Of a stretch of 64,000 nucleotides of DNA, positions 39,461 to 51,601 are shown one piece after another. Source of the stretch: Zonotrichia leucophrys gambelii (taxonomy: Eukaryota; Chordata; Aves; Passeriformes; Passerellidae); contig NC_088170.1 of the NCBI RefSeq assembly GCF_028769735.1, positions 51,617,585 to 51,681,584 of the forward strand. Reading direction: 5' to 3'. Within the stretch, counting starts at the first letter, position 1, and each line of letters opens with the position of its first letter. Under the pieces are notes generated by a model, which saw only the letters and a list, made by a program, of their open reading frames with translations, did not search any database and was not told where the DNA came from. The position numbers were made by a program, and so were the translations under genes.

Positions 39461-41190
39461 TATAAAGGCCATATACAAATAATCACAAGATTGTATTCCC
39501 ATATATTTGTCTGTAAAATCAGGTCGCACCTAATTATAAGTCCGCCTGGGCAGATGTAGAGTTAATATGATATATCCTGTAGCTGCTGATGTATCAGAGT
39601 CACACATCAGTCACACCATAAGTGACTGACAGTACTATCTGTTCTATTCTCTCTAATCATTTAGTGCCAAGGAAAGTTTTAGTTTTTACCATAGTGCTCT
39701 CTTGCCACCAATGGCCTGTAGGAACTGACTGGTGAGCTGGCAGCGCCCCTTGCCTCCCTCAGCTGGCTGCTCTGAGCCATGAGCACTCTCAGGGGTGCTC
39801 AGGAAGGGGTAGACTTCTGACATGGCTTCCAGCTTCTCTAGACATAGTAATGGCCCACTGACATGAGCTATCTTGCCTTGCTGTTTGATTAGGATAGGTT
39901 TTAGGACAAGATATTTTTGCCAGAATGTCTTTTTGACAGAAGATGAGATTAAATGTTGCAGTAAGAAAATGTGCAACAGGAAGCCTACTCCCACAGTGCT
40001 AGACATCATAATACGGTTTATGAGATTTTCTTCTATCTTTGCACCATTAGTGTCATCACAGAGCTAAGTTCCACCCTCAGCTGTATTGTATGTAAGACAG
40101 GTCAATTTAAGTGACTAATTTATCACAGAAATCTTTAAACTACAGATGCTAAAAAATAAAATGCCTCTTAAAAATTAAGCAAAATTACAAATAACGCTCT
40201 AAGATGTTGTAGCAAGAACATTGGTAGATAATGAGGAAAATATTTGTTCCGTCAGATGCATTTGTTTGGTTACTTCTTAATAAACATGAAAATTGCTTTA
40301 TACAGAGAAGAGAGTACTCTCATACAGAGCATGTGGAAAAGCAGACATAGAATTTTCAGTTCACATATAGATATCAATGGTATACTTCATGTAGATTATA
40401 GAGTTTGGGCAAGCAGTAGGCAACAGTATAAAGCCTACAGCTTGTCACTTTACAGTAGGTTCCTCCTACAGGCTGTCCCCCTGCGCCCTGAAGCATCACT
40501 ATCCTCATTTCAACGGGTGGAGTGGGGACTTTCTCCCTTTTGTATTACCTTATTGCTTTGTATTTAAACCACTTTAAAACTGGAATATGGACTAACATTT
40601 AAGCTACTGTATTAACCCCACCCTAATTCTCTAAAAGATATGTTTGCTCCAAGAAAAGATTTTGCACTCTAATGGAGATGGAATGAGTCCTGTCTAAGCT
40701 GCTGAAGCACAGGAAGAATTTGCCCAGATCTCATTCTGTGCCAGTTGTTTCCCTCTGATTGGGTCTCAGCAACTCACTGATATACATGCAAAGCCCACAA
40801 ATTGTCCTGTGCAGGCATTTGGCACCGTGAGGGAGCCACCTCCTTCCTGCATGGCATGGTGCTGTGACAGTGAGCATCTGGAACTGGCTGGGCTCAAGGA
40901 TCAGAGCTCAGCCCAGGAGATACAAGAGGATGGTCTGAATAGGGCATCGTGCCTCGTACACCAGTCTGGATTCCTTAATTGAATGGATTTTGTTGTATTT
41001 TATACATCTTGAGAAAGGATCCTGTAGCTAGAGAACATGGAGCATTGATCAGTATTTGCACCAAGTGACAAGCAGAAATCTGGAGAGGGCAGAAACAACT
41101 GGATCATTCTTCAAGACAGAGGGAAAATGGTGTAAAAAAGTCATCAGGCAGAGCAAGAAGGAAAGTAAAAGCAAGAAAAACCTTCACTAG
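39461..41190. other. Unique sequence with GC-richer patches, no gene recognised
   Basis: Patches at 39690-39860 and 40640-40960 are richer in GC and may be unrecognised old repeats. The longest frames (39686-40009 minus and 40244-40567 plus, 107 codons each) have no domain I recognise. A short hairpin, TCAGTCAC with GTGACTGA, lies near 39610-39635. Confidence 0.45.
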
Positions 41191-41291
41191 GATATATAGA
41201 TATAGATATATAGAAATATAGCTATATAGATGATAGATATATAGATGGTATATATAGATATATCAATAGATAGATAGATATATAGATATAT
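41191..41291. repeat. TATAGA/GATA-type simple repeat
   Basis: About 100 bases are made of TATAGA, GATATA and GATAGATA units with many interruptions. It is an AT-rich, easily melted array. Confidence 0.85.
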
Positions 41292-44200
41292 CCCAAACAA
41301 AAAAATATAGAAAACAAAACCCAATTACCAAGAACCCCTCACAGAACCCCATCCTTTTGGTAGGTACCAAGGCTTTGGACAGTCTTTAAACTAAAATAAA
41401 TAAATTTATTCCAGAAACCTATATATGACTGGGCAAATTTATTCCTAAGTTAGGAAGATTTCAGGGAAGACCTCTGCCAAATCACAGTGAGTGGATTTGT
41501 CATAAAACCTTTTATTTAAATAGTCTTACTAAGCAGGGCTGAGGGCTTTTTCCTTAAAAGCAAGAAAAAAGTAATGGAGGAATAGATGTTTTTAGTGAGA
41601 GCTGTGTTTCAAGAGCAGAATAAGGTAGAGGAAGAAACAGACCTTTAATACTGGATTTTGTGTGTATCTAATGTCCATGTGGGACATTTGGATACAAAAA
41701 TCTGCATTTTTCCGCTGTAAGGCTCCTGATCCCCTCCTCCCCAGGAGGTCATGTGAGGAATAAAGCATCCATTACTAAATGGTATGTGACCTTTATCTAT
41801 GGGTGCATGCCTACTTTATGTATCTTACAGTACATTTAAGGGAAAGAGCTTTCACTCAGTCCTATAGAAGGACATAATTTATGCCACATAAGTAATGCAA
41901 GAAGAAGAAAAATAAAAGCATGGAAATAACCCATTCTTACTTTGTGAGCATAGGATCCTCCTTTTGACATATTTTCATCAAAGAGTGTGACACTGAACAT
42001 CTAATGCTTTGAAATATCAATACTTTCTAGCCAAAGGTTCAAAACAAGAAAACACCTTTAATATATTGAAATAAAATGCTAAAAACACATTTAGTTACTA
42101 AAAATTCAGAGTTTAATGTCAGAAAGGGGAAAATAGTGCAAAACATTGAATTTTCAAGCCCTGAGGCAAAACTATTAAATCAGAAGAGATGATCACTAGT
42201 AACTAAGGGAAGACAACTTACAAAACTGATGACATAAAAGTATATTTCTGTCTTTTATCATCATTAATTACCCAATAATCTGAAATAGATGGGTGAAAGG
42301 TTGTACTCCTTCAGTAGGCAAATACTTCTGATGCATCATTTTCTGAGAATTTAACAGTATCACAGCTCTGCTGTTCATTTCTGGCAAAGCATGGACAGAT
42401 TACAAATGGAAAGAGGGCTTGAAGGTAAAAGTTAGAAAATGCAAACAGGGCAGAAATAGAAATTGTATCTAACTTGGTTTATTGGTAATTGAACTTACCA
42501 GGTGTAACTCTTTGGGCCTGTGTTCCTTTCAATTAACACAAATGACCTACAGAGCAGTACTACAGGAAACAAATCAAACCTGCTGATAATGCACAATCCT
42601 TAAAACTTAGAGCCCAAGCTTTTTAGTGAGCAAAATTAAAAAGCAGCAGGAAACAAGCAGGTGAGGCAATTTACACTGAAGTGATGAACATCAGATTTAA
42701 AAGAAAACAAGAAGACATCTGGGTCTAAATCCATATTCAAACCTCAGATATGTCCTTTTATTGCTATACAGGTGAGGGAATACGCAAAAGCTCCAACAGA
42801 AGGAAAAAATCCTTGCTCTGGGGACAGACAGTCGTGCTGGAGGTAATTTCATCTTAGATGTGCAAAATGATGGTGTTATTTAGTTGATGTGAATAGTTAA
42901 TGGATTTCTTGTAACTCAAAATCCTGAACCTATGGCAGGGACAGGTTGCCGTAAATTTTTTCCTTTGTCTGAGTGACAAAACCTCCTCTGAATGTTTCTC
43001 TTCTGAGCTTCTCAGATAGGGAGCAGGTAGAAGGTTCATCACAAAATTATTTTAGCCTTTGATGAAGCTGAAGCCAAAGCAACTTTCTGACCCCTCATCA
43101 ACACAGCTGGATTGTGGCAATCTTGGTGTATACATCAGCTCTAGTCACATAAGTTAACATAGAATCCCATGCACTTCAATTTTCAAGTGTCTAGAGTATT
43201 TTATTACTATAAACCAGTATTTTCTGAGTCTAGTTTCTTTGTTTGATATGTCAATGAAGTATAGTAAATTCTTCTATCCTTGAGTATCTATTTACCAGAA
43301 GACATGATTGAACTGCTTAGAAGATTGAAAATGTTATGCTAAATGTCAATAAAATAAATACAAACATTCTGTGACAAAAGCTAAATAAATGTTATTTTTA
43401 TATATTCTTAAAATATACAGAGCTCAAGGATTTGATTCTGCCTTTAGCATGTTCTTCCTTTTAAAAGGAAGGCTTAAGAATATTAACTCTGAATGAGGTA
43501 GATAGTTTGAGTATGATTAGATAATGAGTAGATAGCTCAGAAATAACACTTGTGGTCATTATTGGGAATAAAATAAGAAAAAGTATAATGCAGCTGCTCT
43601 TCTATCTTGCCTTTTTTCAAATCAAGCGAGGCTAATACTCTGGACCTATTCATTTAACAACAGCTAGAAAATGTTCTAAGCCAATTTTTCCATTAGACAA
43701 ATAGCTATAGGCTTTAACACAGAATATCAGTTTTCTCAAAAGAAGACTATAAACTATTCTCTAGGCAGTGTGTGAGATGTTGGTTAGAGAAGCAGTAGTA
43801 TTTTAAACTTTTACTGGAGCTTCTGTCAGGGCAGGCAGACCAATACCATTATTGCGCACACAAGAACTGGCATGAATGACTGGAGATTGGGAATACATTT
43901 TTCTTGTCAAATGTCTTAGCTCAGGGGTCTGATTCCTTGTTCTACTCTATATGTAACGTTGTTCATTCCTGAATTCTCTTTGGAAGCAAACCTACTTGTT
44001 GCTTTTGGATATAATCCAGATGTAGAACTCTCATTACTTTGCTCCAGGCACTATTCTGTGTGGGTAGAAAACAGAACGGAGCTGCACAAAATTCTGCCTA
44101 CTTCACCCTTTCTTAGCCCATAGGGCCTACTCTGATTCTTCAGATTTCCTTCATGAAAGGAATATAGGTACTTATATTCTAGAAATGCCTAATGTTATAC

Positions 44201-44789
44201 CTGAAACACGGAAATATCAATTCTGGAAGCCAATGAAACAATACTAATTTTCAAGTGCTGCAGCTTCATCCTGAGGCCAAGGGTGTATAACAGGAAACCC
44301 AGAAGATGCTTCTGTCCAATATAGTGCAGTGTAGCAGCCCTCCATGATGAAGGGTTCACCACTCATACAGACACAGGAGAATGTGCAGCTCTTGGCTTGG
44401 AGGCCTGGAATCACTCCCGGACAGCACATCTGGAGCAGTTTAAGCATAGTCTGTGTATTTTTTTTACTGAGACAATGACTTCCAGGGCTTCTGTCTGTAT
44501 CTGATGCCTCCATTCAAGAATAGTCAAGATGATACTTTGTGCATAGCAGAATTGCAGGTATGATTAAAAGAGTAACTAAAAGTCACATTGTGAAACACTC
44601 CAGAAATTCTATCTCTTTAGCTTAACAAGAAGGTTTCAAGGCAACCTCATTGCAGCCTATTAGTAGTCACAAAGAGGCCAGACATGTCAGTGTGCCAGCA
44701 CACCTAAGCAGAAAGTAGAATATAGATATAATCAGGTTAGGAGAAAAAAACACTTTTTTTTTTTATTTAATAGTGAAGATATTAACCTC
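41292..44789. other. AT-rich unique sequence, no gene recognised
   Basis: The palindrome CTTCCTTTTAAAAGGAAG lies at 43454-43471. A cysteine-bearing minus-strand frame (44244-44513, 89 codons) includes CVCMSGEPFIMEGCYTALYW but matches no family I know. No recognisable transposon was found. Confidence 0.5.
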
Positions 44790-44980
44790 TGGAGCATATT
44801 ACTGAGAGGAGCGCTAGATTTATCATCACTCAGATTTTTTAAACTGAGATAAGATTTTATTTCATTTTTCCAGAGGACTTGTCCTCATTCAAACTGGAAT
44901 TAATTTAGGAAAGTTCTTTCTTTCACAGAAGGTCAGACTACATGACCCTTTCTTGATGGGTAATCTATTAATCTATTAAT
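44790..44980 (+). mobile_element. Ancient CR1 LINE 3' relic
   Basis: The order of blocks matches the 3' end of an old amniote CR1 lineage best known from turtles and crocodilians. TTTATCATCACTCAGATTTT corresponds to the 'TCCATCACTGGA..TTTTTAA' part, ATTCAAACTGGAATTAATTT is near-identical to its middle block, and GGTCAGACTACATGACCC is its conserved block. The end is a decayed tandem ATCTATTAATCTATTAAT instead of the young avian tail. Divergence is high, fitting an insertion long before modern birds. Family assignment is by memory of the consensus. Confidence 0.65.
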
Positions 44981-46918
44981 ATAGCTGCAAATAGTGCTGG
45001 TGATAGAACTCAACCAGCCATTTGTCCTGTTCATAGGATCCATCCCCTATAACATTTAGACTTATGATGATAGAACAACATTTAATTTTAATCATTAAGA
45101 TTCTCTTATTGGGCTGAATAACTATCTCTTTTTATTGTATAACTCAGAAAATAGCAGCATCCTAGTTCTGTCATTCCTACACAAAATCCATATTTATTTC
45201 CATACTGTTACTGAGAGTTGTGATATAATTACAATATTAAGTCAGTTTTAATACTTTTCTACTTTGTTATTTTTAGCTCAATTCACTACTTATCACCTTC
45301 AACATTCTAACCTGCTTCAATTCAGGTTTCTGGCCTACTCCACAGTACTAATTATGTTTTCCATTCAATAGCACCCTTTTAATAATTTCTATGTAGATCT
45401 AGTCTACCACACATACAATACATATTTTCTCTTCCTTTTACATTTTCCTCCCAGCTTACTAATTTCAAATTGCTCCTGCATGATTGAAAATCATCCTATT
45501 GCACAGAAACAGAAGAATTGATGTCAATATCCAATTACTACTTAATCTGGCATGTGACAACAAGATTTTTATTTGTATATATGTATATATGTCATTATTC
45601 ATATCTCCTCTCATCTCTCAGGGAGAAGTTAAAGAAGAAACAAATCTGAGTTTACAGCAGGAAAAAATTAAAGTATGAAAAGTTTAGTTTTTGTGATTTA
45701 GAAAGGCATGTGTAAAACTGATACAGAGATTTTATCCTCCAACTTTCTTTCATTTCATAACATGTTGTGACTACAACAAATCAATTTCAGTAGTCTCTTT
45801 ACACATCTCTTTGTTTTCATCTGCCATATCTCATAACCCTCTATATAAAGGACATTATATATAAATTACTATTCTGCACATGGATTTGCTATTTTCTCAA
45901 CAAAATATATTAGCTTTGCCATTTGCAAGTATCAGGGAAAACAGAAATAAGTTTTCTCTGGGTAACTTGAATACCCCCTTCAGTTCCTTTTATAAATACA
46001 GCAATCAGACTTGACACTTGAGAAACAGGGATGGAGTGACTGGATTTTTATATTTGTTTTTCTTATTTCACATTGTTCTATTCAAATAACCATGGAAAGA
46101 GGGACCTAAATTCTTGCAGGAACAGCCATTTCTGTAGCAGAAATTCAGGGCATTTATGTTCTTTGAGTTTCTGATTAGTTTTCAGCGATATTAGTTTTGT
46201 CAATTTTTTCACTATGAAAAAAGAAATAGAATTTTAAACTATTTTGATTTTTTAATAAAATATCTCTTTTTTTCTCTAAACATGTGCAAAGGGTCCACAC
46301 CACTCAGATATTTCAGTTATCAGTCTAGCACATTCAGATGGGCATTATCTAAGATGTTGATTAAAATGATGCTTTTTTTTGATTAATATAGTTCTTTCTA
46401 ACTTTGACTAAGCATAACTTACAGTATACCAATATTATATGTTCCATGATCTAACTATGATTTTCACATTAGAATAAAATATTTTTTTTCCTCAGATGCA
46501 CTTTTTGAATAATTTCTCTTGTGAGGTTCAGAGACTTTGTATTGCGTTTCACCAAAGAATATTATCCATATTGTGAACCATACTCTTTCTTTCCATTGAT
46601 ATACACTTCTCATCAGATGTATTTTGGACCAGTATTAGTTTTGGATTCCTATATTAGTTTTGGATTGATGCCAATTCAAATGGCTGTGGTTTGGCCTTCG
46701 TCTGTGTTCCAATACTAGTTCTGCAAGATGGAAACAAAGACCTTTTAGAGATTTATGACCTAATACTCTAAATTTCTTTTTGGTATGGAAATAGTACTGA
46801 GGACTGAACCTGAGAGCAAAAATGTAAAGTATGATCGATATTGTGCAAGTGTAGAAGAAAGGTTCTCTATCCTAAACCAGTTAACAAGCTGAATAGGAAG
46901 CAGAAGACAATACAGGAT
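44981..46918. other. AT-rich unique sequence, no gene recognised
   Basis: A 15-base direct repeat TATTAGTTTTGGATT occurs at 46633-46647 and 46652-46666. Nothing else stands out before the LTR. The 6 bases 46913-46918 (CAGGAT) are the left target duplication of the LTR that follows. Confidence 0.55.
46913..46918. repeat. Left target-site duplication (CAGGAT)
   Basis: Identical to 47305-47310 and directly adjacent to the TG end of the LTR. Confidence 0.85.
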
Positions 46919-47304
46919 TGTGACAGAGATCAAAAGGGTTGCAGGATGAAGAGAGAGATGAGAATGTTGACTTCATGTTCAGAATGCTTGATTTATTATT
47001 TTATGATATATACATTACATTATGATTATACTAAAAAGAATAGAGAGAAAAGTTTTCAGAAGGCTAGCTAAGCTAAGAATAGAAAAGGAATGAATAACAA
47101 AGGTCTGTGTCTCAGCAGAGAATGAGACCCAGCTCTGCTGTGAGTGGTCAGTAAATCTGAACATCTACAGGAAACCAATCATGGATCCACCTGTTGCATT
47201 CCACAGCAGCAGATAACCATTGTTTATACTTTGTTGCTGAAACTTCTCAGCTTCAGCAGGAAAAATCCTAACGAAAGGATTTTAATGAAAAGATGTCTAT
47301 GACA
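46919..47304 (+). mobile_element. Complete solo LTR (ERVK-like) with 6-bp target duplication
   Basis: The element starts TGTGACAGAGATC and ends GATGTCTATGACA, giving the TGT...ACA ends of a retroviral LTR. Directly outside lie identical 6-base sequences, CAGGAT at 46913-46918 and CAGGAT at 47305-47310. A 6-bp duplication is typical of alpha- and betaretrovirus-like (ERVK) insertions. Internal blocks such as GCTAGCTAAGCTAAGAATAG, CCACCTGTTGCATTCCACAG, CAGCAGATAACCATTG and AAAAATCCTAACGAAAGGAT match a passerine LTR family as I remember it. No retroviral genes are attached, so the internal part was lost by recombination between the two LTRs. Orientation follows my memory of the family and is less certain than the boundaries. 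Confidence 0.88.
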
Positions 47305-47310
47305 CAGGAT
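47305..47310. repeat. Right target-site duplication (CAGGAT)
   Basis: Identical to 46913-46918 and directly adjacent to the CA end of the LTR. Confidence 0.85.
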
Positions 47311-47451
47311 GTATTGAGAAAACAGTTTTTGAGATGACAAAAATTTACACTTTCAAGGTTCCTCTGCATGTAATCACTGTTCTTAATTATATAAAACAAT
47401 TCATTACTATAAAACAATTTCCTACTCCCTAGCCACATACTGGATACAGAA

Positions 47452-47546
47452 CACATTGATTTGGAAGGGTCTCACAAGGATCATTGTGTCCAGCTCCTGT
47501 CCCTGCCCAGGACCATCCCCAAGAGTCGCACCACGTGTCCCAGAGA
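47452..47546 (-). mobile_element. Short CR1 LINE fragment, minus strand
   Basis: CATTGATTTGGAAGGGTCTC, AAGGATCATTGTGTCCAGCT, CCTGTCCCTGCCCAGGAC and GAGTCGCACCACGTGTCC in that order resemble the reverse complement of a CR1 3' region. It is separated from the endonuclease fragment that follows by about 150 bases without CR1 similarity. It is probably a separate insertion, or a remnant after a large internal deletion. Confidence 0.65.
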
Positions 47547-47694
47547 AGATTAACTGCTGGGTTAATCATTACTATATTCTTGACTCCTTTGCCTGACTTT
47601 TTGCTTATCAAAATGCATTATTCTTAAGCTTGGAGAAAGTGAACTTTATCAACCAACTCATCAACAAATATCAATCAATTCTCTTGGACATAGC

Positions 47695-48540
47695 TTCCCT
47701 ACACTGACTCTTCCCATAGGATTCTTCCAAGAAGTTCCTTGACAGCATCAAAGTTAACTGTCCTGAAGTTCATAGTTACAAATCTTACTTGCAACCTTGC
47801 TTCCTCCTTGCCCAGTACTGAACTCAACAATCTCATGCTCATTATACAACCTAGGATTCCCCCAAGCTTTACATCTCAAACAGGGCCTTCCCTGTTTGTT
47901 AGTGTGAGGTTGGGCAGTACACATTTGCTTGTGGGATCCTCCCCCACCTGTGTCAGAAAGCTGTCATCAGTGCTTTCCAGGATCCTCCTGGATGGTTAGT
48001 GCTTTGCTGTGTAGATTCTCCAGCAGATGCAAGGGTAGTTAAAATTGCCCACAAGAACTCTTACTGTGAGGCTGCCTCCAGCTGCCTGCAGAAGGCCTCA
48101 TCCATTTCCTCCTCCTGCTGAGGCAACCTGTAGAATTTACCCATTACAAATTCACCATTACTAGTCTGCCCTTTTACCCTAACATACCAGATCTCAGCTC
48201 ATTTATTAGACATCTCAAAACAGGGCTTGATATGTCAAGTGTTCCCTCACATAGAGGGCAAGTCCACCACAATGCCTTCATAGTCTGTCTCTTCTAAGAA
48301 AGCTGTAGTCCATGACACCATTCCAGGTATGGAATGGGAGCTATTCCACCAGGTGTGTGCAAGCACAATGGAATCCAAGCCCTGTGACTGCACAAAGATC
48401 TCTAGCTCCTCCTGTTTGTTCCCCATACTGCACACACTGGTGTACAGGCACTTCATAGCAGCATTTTGTTGTCTCAATACCCCAGTAAAGGTGCAAAGGG
48501 ATGGTCCATAGAGCTGTCTTTTGGTTACATCTGTGGCTGC
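47695..48540 (-). mobile_element. CR1 LINE ORF2 endonuclease fragment, inactive
   Basis: Read on the minus strand this is the N-terminal apurinic-like endonuclease domain of CR1 ORF2, which nicks target DNA in active elements. The open part (48247-48477) encodes KCLYTSVCSMGNKQEELEIF and then HTWWNSSH, matching the LINE 'N-x-RS..NK..EL' and 'TETWW' signatures. The catalytic glutamate position now reads H (48355-48357). Further along, the GDFN motif reads GNFN (48038-48049) and the SDHE motif reads NEHE (about 47829-47841). Frameshifts break the frame between these motifs. All three active-site signatures are damaged, so the copy is dead. It contains the 5' half of ORF2 rather than the usual 3' end. 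Similarity upstream of 48540 is uncertain and may extend a little further. Confidence 0.85.
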
Positions 48541-51328
48541 TTTTGTTTGACCTGAGGCATTCTGTAGAGTATTTTCTCTCTGAAACCCAACAAATCTGTC
48601 ATCATTTTCTTCAGAAGCTTATCATGCTTCCTTCTCTCTCTTCCCTACCCTCAAGTTCATAGCTCTCCATAGCCTAGGAGTTGTTACACGGTGTGAAGAG
48701 GCACTGTGGAATGGAGTGCTTCCAAAGACAGGATCTTTAGTTCACTGATAAGTGTGAGTGCCTCAGCACTGACATCATCCTCTCATGTCTCCCTGAAAGA
48801 TTAATGTTAACTACATTTCCATATTTTAGATTCCTAAAAAGCATGTCTGACTAGATGCGAGAGCTGTAAAATCCTGGCAGCTGGAAGGTCCCATGCTGCC
48901 ATGATAAGGATTTTGGTAACCCTCTTGTCTTATGCATTTCCTATTAGTTAATGTAGTCATGTTCCCCCACAGGACCCTGTTTTTACAGGGCCCATTCAGT
49001 GACACTCACCCAGTTCTGTTCTTGACGAATCTGTGTAGCTGATGTAGGTTTCTAGATTCTTCTGCAGAGACAAAAGACTAAAGTGACTCCTATTATATAC
49101 CATTTCATTGCATGGTTAATCAATGCTTACAGACTTGCATGAATACAGTTCATTGCAAATTATAATGTGGTTTTTAACCTTTATTTCCTAGCTGTGACTA
49201 TTGGCAAAGTTATGTAATGCCTTGATCATGTAAAAAAGATTCTACACGGAATTTTTTTAAGTGTTTCATTTGGATGAATTACAACCTGTACCTTTTTAAT
49301 ATGCTCTTATCAACAGCTACTTAGGTTTACAGGAAAAATAAACCTCTTGTATTCCCAGATGTTCAGTTCTTCTGCCAAAATAAGAATTGAATTAGGAAAA
49401 GAGTAATCAAAATATTATAGAACAAGCAAGTTAAAGTTGTATCAATGGAATAGTCTTGAAGCCATAAGAAATTACTTTATATTCTATACAAGATTTTAAC
49501 CTAATAACTTTAAACCAGATGACACACTTATTACTATTTCTCATTCAAATTTATGATATCTTTAATATTCCTAAGTATTAAGGGTTTGAGACATTAAAAT
49601 GTACAAATTCAACATTATGTTGCCAGCTAGACTCGCAATTAACTGTTTGGGTTATTTTAATGAACATATTAATGTTTCTTAGTTTCAAAACATCAGTTCT
49701 AATAGAGAACACCTTCCTAAATGTTGAGAGAACACATGTCAAAAAGCTTAGAGATAAAGCTGACCCACTTCCTATCACCAAAGAGAAATCATAAATACCT
49801 ATCTTCCCAGAAGAGAAAGAAGAGAGGGATTGCTATTCAGTAGAGAAATAAGTATTATCAGTGCAACCAACATAATAAAAAATCTGCAATAAATAATTTA
49901 ATTTCTGTCAAATTCAAGCTTTCACATATAATTTGAGTACACAAGCATATCTTCTATGGTACTGGAAAACATAATGCAATTTCTCTTGTTTTGGGCAAGC
50001 TTCAGCTATTTCACTCAACTGAGAAATAATTCTGCTGCCTCTTTTAAGTGAGTTTCTTTGCTCAGTTAGAAGCATATTCTTATGGCCCTGATTGCTATAG
50101 TATTAGAATGTCTTACAGATTTTATGCTTTTGCCTTGGTTACATCCATACAGAATAAAGAAACATGACGCTATCCATTCCATAGTAAAAGTTCATCAAAT
50201 AGTTTCACAAGGGTTTCTAGGTTTTTGCAACCAATGGTATCTTCAATAAAGCAAAGTTAGCATAAGTCTTTAAAGACCCAAGGTAGTATTCTAACCTCTG
50301 TGATATGTCCAAATCCAATTGCACTTCGCCTTTCTTCCCTTTGGCATTGTGGACATCTCAAATACATGAGCATGTCCTTGATGAGGCATCTGTTTGTGTA
50401 GCACAGTAAAGTACAAGTAAATGTGCAACTCTTAATGCCTTCAGTGGAACACCTTGTTTCCTTAAAGTTATGTACATATACATATAAAGTAGTTGACACC
50501 ATTTATTTTCCTCAACACACTTAGTGCTTTTCATGGTCATTTTTATCCACTATTAACCAATTAACTGATTTCATTCTTAAAGACTTTTCTTCCACATATA
50601 AAAGGTATTCAGATTCTGATCTTTCAAGGTCTCTAAAGATTTCATAGTTACTTCAGATGAATAAATAAATAAATCAATAAAATTGGCATGTGTAGAAGAA
50701 TAAAGTAAGTGTCTTTGGGTACTCCATTTTATTTTGGTAAAATCTCTCAGGATCAAGGTCTATTACAATCCCAGCTTTTAACCTGAACAATTTGAAGTCA
50801 CTCTGTTACTGGTATTAGCTGTATATAATTTTGGGCTTCTAAGCTTATCAACAGCCAGAAATATTGCTGATATGTATTTTTATTGGTGGGATTTTAATAT
50901 TGGTTTTAGATATGAATTCCTGCAGGCTATATAAAAAATAATTCACCTTACTTTCTTATCTTTTAAGAAAAATTCTCTTCCATACTTCAATTCATTCTTT
51001 GATCACAACATTCCCTAGCAAAACCTTAAAAGCTGAGGTGAAGTCGAGAGACTTAAACCAGTCTTAAGCTGCCAGATGTCTGTTTTTCTGTTCATATCAG
51101 TCAGAGGAAAAAAAATGAGGATTAACAGAAAACTTGCCAAAATTTTATAAATATTTACTAAGCTTTAAAGATATTCACAACATATTCTTCCCAGCAATAA
51201 GCCCATCACACTTGTACATGTGAAACTACATTGATTTTTCCAAGTAGCTGTATGTAGTCAGTTGTTTAGCTTTTAAAAGGTAGTTTTTGCATTGAAACAG
51301 GTCTGTAAATGTTTAATGGGTAATGTTT
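48541..51328. other. Unique sequence, no gene recognised
   Basis: Sequence to about 48870 is pyrimidine-rich and could be a decayed continuation of the CR1. Beyond it the sequence is AT-rich. The minus frame 50257-50502 contains a CPQC pair but no recognised domain. A short AATA repeat lies at 50659-50676. Confidence 0.5.
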
Positions 51329-51601
51329 CACTGAATCACTGAATAGCTGAGGTTAGCAGGCATCTCTGGGGATGATCTGATTTACCCCTTTGCTTAAGGA
51401 GGGTGACCCTTGGCTGGCTGGCCAGGAAGATCTCTAAGGCAGGAGGCTTCCCAACCTCCCTGGTGCCTTGCAGCACCCTGCCAGCACAGAAGTGTTTCCT
51501 GGTGGTCAGAGGGAGCCTGCTGTGCTTCAGTTTGTGATCATCACTTCTGCTGCTTTCACTGGTCAACACTGAAAAGATCCTGGTTCTGTCCTCTTTGCCT
51601 T
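51329..51601 (-). mobile_element. CR1 LINE 3' end, minus strand
   Basis: The plus strand shows CACTGAATCACTGAATAGCT, then GATGATCTGATTTACCCC, then TTGCTTAAGGAGGGTGACC. Later come CTTCCCAACCTCCCTGG, GAAGTGTTTCCTGG, TGTGCTTCAGTTTGTG and CAACACTGAAAAGATCCTGG. This is the reverse complement of a CR1 3' end of a different subtype from the one at 38.9 kb. It is diverged, but the block order is intact. Confidence 0.85.

Noticed and set aside
40819..40833. TTTGGCACCGTGAGG resembles a retroviral primer-binding site
   Set aside because: No LTR end lies directly upstream and no retroviral gene follows. A 15-base resemblance is not enough.
47739..47999. 86-codon plus-strand frame
   Set aside because: It is the antisense shadow of the CR1 endonuclease fragment.
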